Shown: positions 61,293 through 64,000 of the stretch, piece after piece | Position numbering within the stretch: the first letter of the stretch is position 1 | Layout of the letters: every line of letters begins with the position of its first letter | From: Bradyrhizobium amphicarpaeae | GTDB lineage: Bacteria > Pseudomonadota > Alphaproteobacteria > Rhizobiales > Xanthobacteraceae | Assembly (NCBI RefSeq): GCF_002266435.3 | Contig: NZ_CP029426.2 | Span: forward strand, 62,001 to 126,000 | DNA: 64,000 nt | Direction: 5' to 3' | Notes under the pieces: generated by a model | Database searches by the model: none | Seen by the model: only the letters and a program-made list of their open reading frames with translations | What the model was told of the DNA's origin: nothing | Program-made: the position numbers and the translations under genes

Positions 61293-62915
61293 TCAGGCCG
61301 GTTCGGTGTTGCGGGAGCGATCGGACAATGCGGTCGAGAGAACGTTACCAAGAGCGCTCTGTTTGTCGCGGCGACGTTGCACCGAGGAAGGAATGCGCAT
61401 CGCTTCGCGGTATTTCGCGACCGTGCGGCGGGCGATATCAATGCCCGAGGCGCGCAAGCGTTCCACGATGGTGTCGTCGGACAGGATTGCCGCGGGCTCC
61501 TCCGAATCGATCAGCTGCTTGATGTGGTGACGCACGGCTTCCGCGGAATGCGCCTCGCCACCGTCGGCCGAGGCGATCGACGCCGTGAAGAAATATTTCA
61601 GCTCGAAGGTGCCGCGATTGGTCGCCATGTATTTGTTGGCGGTGACACGCGACACCGTGGATTCGTGCATCTGGATGGCGTCGGCAACGGCCTTCAGATT
61701 GAGCGGCCGCAGATGCGCCACGCCGTGGGTGAAGAAGCCGTCCTGCTGACGCACGATCTCGGTTGCGACTTTCAGGATGGTGCGGGCGCGCTGGTCGAGC
61801 GCGCGCACCAGCCAGGTCGCGTTCTGCAGCGCGTCGGTGAAGTAGGACTTGTCGCCGTCCTTGCCGATCTTCTTCGACAGCTGGGAATAGTAGGTCTGGT
61901 TGACCAAGACGCGCGGCAAGGTGTCGCTGTTGAGCTCGACATGCCAGCCGCCGTCGGGACCCGGGCGGACATAGACGTCCGGCACCATGGTCTGCAGACG
62001 CGCCGAGCCGAACTTCATGCCGGGCTTGGGATTGAGGCGGCGGATCTCGCCGATCATGTCGGCGATGTCCTCGTCGTCGACGCCGCAAAGCTTGCGCAGC
62101 GCCACGATGTCGCGCTTGGCCAGGAGATCGAGATGCTCGACCAGCGCCTGCATCGCGGGGTCATAGCGATCGAGCTCGCGGAGCTGGATCGCCAGGCATT
62201 CGCTCAGATTGCGCGCGCAGACGCCGGGCGGGTCGAATTTTTGCAGCACGGCAAGGACGCCCTCGACGTCGGCCTGCGTCGCGCCGAGGCGCTCGGCGGC
62301 CTGGCCGAGATCGGCCGGCAGATAGCCGGCCTCATCGACGAGGTCGATCAGGTACTGGCCGATCATCCGCTGGGCGGGGCCGGTGAAGGCCACCGAGAGC
62401 TGCTCGGCGAGATGGTCGCCGAGCGTTGTCTCGGCTGCGACAAAGGCTTCGAGATTGTAGTCTTCGTCACCCGAGGCGCCGCCGCCCCATTCCGTATAAG
62501 TGGTCGGCGCGGCGTCCTGGGCGTTGCGCGCCGCCGCCTCGGCCGGCTCCTCGGAGAAGACGTTGTCCAGGCCCGTGTCCAGGGTCTGCTCGATCTCGGC
62601 GCGGGTGCCGAGATCCTTGCTCATCCATTCTTCCTGGCCCGGCTCGAACGCCTCGCCCGGACCGCCGCCCGGCTCGTCGCTGTGGCTGCCACCGAAATCG
62701 TCGTTATCGCCGTACTGGCCGGCCTCGGCCGGGGCCTCGCCCGCGGGGGCCTCGTCGTTGGCCCGCTCCAGCAGCGGGTTCCGCTCGAGTTCCTCTTCCA
62801 CGAAGGTCGTGAGATCGAGATTGGACAATTGCAGCAGCTTGATCGCCTGCATCAACTGCGGCGTCATGACCAGCGACTGCGATTGACGGAACTCTAATCT
62901 CTGCGTGAGCGCCAT
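61293..62915 (-). CDS. rpoN: RNA polymerase sigma-54 factor RpoN
   Basis: Sigma factor for nitrogen and other enhancer-dependent promoters. 540 residues. Region I is Gln-rich and canonical (MALTQRLEFRQSQSLVMTPQ, LMQAIKLLQLSNLDL). Region II is acidic (about residues 55-130). The DNA-binding part includes the HTH HESTVSRVTANKYMATNRG and the RpoN box ARRTVAKYREAMRIPSS near the C-terminus. Genus members can carry two rpoN copies; the lptB-rpoN-hpf-ptsN context marks this as the housekeeping-type locus, but I cannot tell which numbered copy it is. Confidence 0.96.
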   Translation of the reverse strand: MALTQRLEFRQSQSLVMTPQLMQAIKLLQLSNLDLTTFVEEELERNPLLERANDEAPAGEAPAEAGQYGDNDDFGGSHSDEPGGGPGEAFEPGQEEWMSKDLGTRAEIEQTLDTGLDNVFSEEPAEAAARNAQDAAPTTYTEWGGGASGDEDYNLEAFVAAETTLGDHLAEQLSVAFTGPAQRMIGQYLIDLVDEAGYLPADLGQAAERLGATQADVEGVLAVLQKFDPPGVCARNLSECLAIQLRELDRYDPAMQALVEHLDLLAKRDIVALRKLCGVDDEDIADMIGEIRRLNPKPGMKFGSARLQTMVPDVYVRPGPDGGWHVELNSDTLPRVLVNQTYYSQLSKKIGKDGDKSYFTDALQNATWLVRALDQRARTILKVATEIVRQQDGFFTHGVAHLRPLNLKAVADAIQMHESTVSRVTANKYMATNRGTFELKYFFTASIASADGGEAHSAEAVRHHIKQLIDSEEPAAILSDDTIVERLRASGIDIARRTVAKYREAMRIPSSVQRRRDKQSALGNVLSTALSDRSRNTEPA

Positions 62916-63006
62916 GAAGCAAGAACCGTTCCCAAAAAATTGGTCCGATTTTTGCTTATCCTAGTCCGAGACCGATGTACACGCCTTGACGAAACGCAAA
63001 AACGGG

Positions 63007-64000
63007 CTAGAGGCGGAATTCCTCGCCAAGGTAAAGGCGGCGAACATCCGGATCGGCGACGATCTCATCCGGGCTCCCCTCGGTCAATATTTCACCGGCA
63101 TAGACGATGTAGGCGCGATCGGTAAGGCCGAGCGTCTCGCGGACATTGTGGTCGGTGATGAGAACCCCGATGCCGCGATTGGTGAGATGGCGGACCAGAT
63201 CCTGGATGTCGCCGACCGCGATCGGGTCGATGCCCGCGAAGGGCTCGTCGAGCAGCATGTAGTTCGGACGCGTTGCCAGCGCACGTGCGATCTCGACGCG
63301 GCGCCGCTCGCCGCCCGACAGCGCGATCGACGGCGATTTGCGCAGCCGGGTGATGTTGAACTCGTCGAGCAGCGAATCGAGCTGCTGCTCGCGCTTCTTG
63401 CGCGAGGGCTCGACCACTTCGAGCACGGCGCGGATGTTCTGCTCGACGGTGAGGCCGCGGAAGATTGAGGCTTCCTGCGGCAGATAGCCGATACCGAGCC
63501 GCGCGCGCTGATACATCGGGAGTTTCGTGACGTCGTGGCCGTCGAGCTCGATGGCACCGCGATCGGCCTTGATCAGGCCCGTGATCATGTAGAACACGGT
63601 GGTCTTGCCGGCGCCGTTCGGACCGAGCAGGCCGACGGCTTCGCCGCGGCGCACATAGATGCTGACGCCGCGCACCACCTGGCGGCTGCCGAATGACTTT
63701 TCCACGCTATGCACAGCCAGGAAACCCGGCCGCTTCAGAAGCTGCGGCCCGCCGGCGCCATTCGATTTGGTGGTGCCCCTCAGCGGGTGGACGGCCTGCG
63801 GACGCGGCGCCTCGGTTTGATAATCACCTTGATAGTCACCCTGGAACTGATTGGGCGCATGGATCGTCTGGTCCCGGGCCAACGGCGGCGTATCCCTGAC
63901 AGGGCTGGGCACGAGCCCGCCGACGCCGTCACCGAGCGCGGTGATGTCCTGCCGGGTGTTTTGGCGCGCAAATCCTGGCCGGCCGCGCTTGGCGGGGCGC
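63007..64000 (-). CDS. lptB: LPS export ABC transporter ATPase LptB (start at or beyond window edge)
   Basis: ATPase of the Lpt bridge that moves lipopolysaccharide to the outer membrane. ABC core: Walker [21 protein letters not shown]-loop [17 protein letters not shown], signature [16 protein letters not shown], Walker [14 protein letters not shown], switch His in [12 protein letters not shown], and the LptB ending [11 protein letters not shown]. Before the core (which starts near [12 protein letters not shown], about 63715) is a non-conserved extension with a doubled QGDY unit. The frame is open to the right edge; a GTG at 63912 is the first in-window start candidate, so the true start may lie outside. 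Upstream of rpoN. Confidence 0.93.
   Translation of the reverse strand, partial: RPAKRGRPGFARQNTRQDITALGDGVGGLVPSPVRDTPPLARDQTIHAPNQFQGDYQGDYQTEAPRPQAVHPLRGTTKSNGAGGPQLLKRPGFLAVHSVEKSFGSRQVVRGVSIYVRRGEAVGLLGPNGAGKTTVFYMITGLIKADRGAIELDGHDVTKLPMYQRARLGIGYLPQEASIFRGLTVEQNIRAVLEVVEPSRKKREQQLDSLLDEFNITRLRKSPSIALSGGERRRVEIARALATRPNYMLLDEPFAGIDPIAVGDIQDLVRHLTNRGIGVLITDHNVRETLGLTDRAYIVYAGEILTEGSPDEIVADPDVRRLYLGEEFRL

Overview
The window is high-GC DNA from an alphaproteobacterium, very probably Bradyrhizobium or a close relative. The strongest clues are an Irr-type Fur regulator with a GCPW heme regulatory motif and an HHH cluster, a DivL-like pseudokinase, a ROSE-type hairpin before an hsp20 gene, tandem TGCATC hexamers upstream of irr, and families of intergenic palindromic repeats typical of this genus. 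Most of the window is conserved chromosomal core. I see no prophage, transposase or CRISPR array.

Layout, left to right. 1-3.1 kb: divergent katG (cut by the window edge) and oxyR, a GNAT enzyme, and an unknown secreted protein with a shrunken copy beside it. 3.2-7.5 kb: the fabA-fabB-fabI unsaturated fatty acid cluster divergent from irr, then an SH3-domain protein. 7.8-16 kb: a glyoxylate-reductase-like dehydrogenase, a LysR/aldo-keto reductase pair, a MoeB/ThiF-like protein, a degenerate trypsin-like protein, a frameshifted gamma-glutamyltransferase and an orphan ParA. 16.4-18.4 kb: a DUF4209/HEPN-like gene with lower GC, the clearest accessory gene. 18.5-24.3 kb: GNAT and mutM, divergent from ubiE-ubiB-coaBC-dut. 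24.5-38.2 kb: divL, a tsaE-amgK fusion, pilZ, murU, addB-addA, trxA and an ATP-dependent DNA ligase. 38.3-50.5 kb, all on the minus strand: a phosphoesterase, folC, accD, trpA, trpB, trpF, lapA, ihfB, sppA, rpsA, cmk and aroA. 50.6-54 kb: a FYDLN acidic protein, tRNA-Ala(GGC) with a small GIY-YIG gene, ohrR/ohr and a CoA-transferase. 54.4-58.6 kb: ugpBAEC behind a Pho-box-like site. 58.7-59.7 kb: a heat-shock unit (RpoH-type promoter, ROSE-like hairpin, hsp20, DUF1150, terminator). 59.9-64 kb: ptsN, hpf, rpoN and lptB, the classic order in reverse.

Several modules work together. KatG/OxyR and Ohr/OhrR cover hydrogen peroxide and organic peroxide. FabA/FabB/FabI, AccD and LptB serve membrane building. 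AmgK and MurU form the MurNAc recycling bypass to UDP-MurNAc. AddAB with MutM and the ligase serve DNA repair. UgpBAEC imports glycerol-3-phosphate under phosphate stress.

The most unusual item is coaBC. It carries an N-terminal FitA-like ribbon-helix-helix domain, and a palindrome built from FitA-like half-sites lies just upstream of the gene. This suggests an antitoxin-derived autoregulatory domain captured by a coenzyme A biosynthesis enzyme. Other items worth checking are the HEPN-like DUF4209 gene, the tsaE-amgK fusion, the hsp20 leader, the collapsed paralogue at 2.1 kb, the ggt frameshift, and repeated loss of zinc or catalytic residues in otherwise ordinary enzymes.
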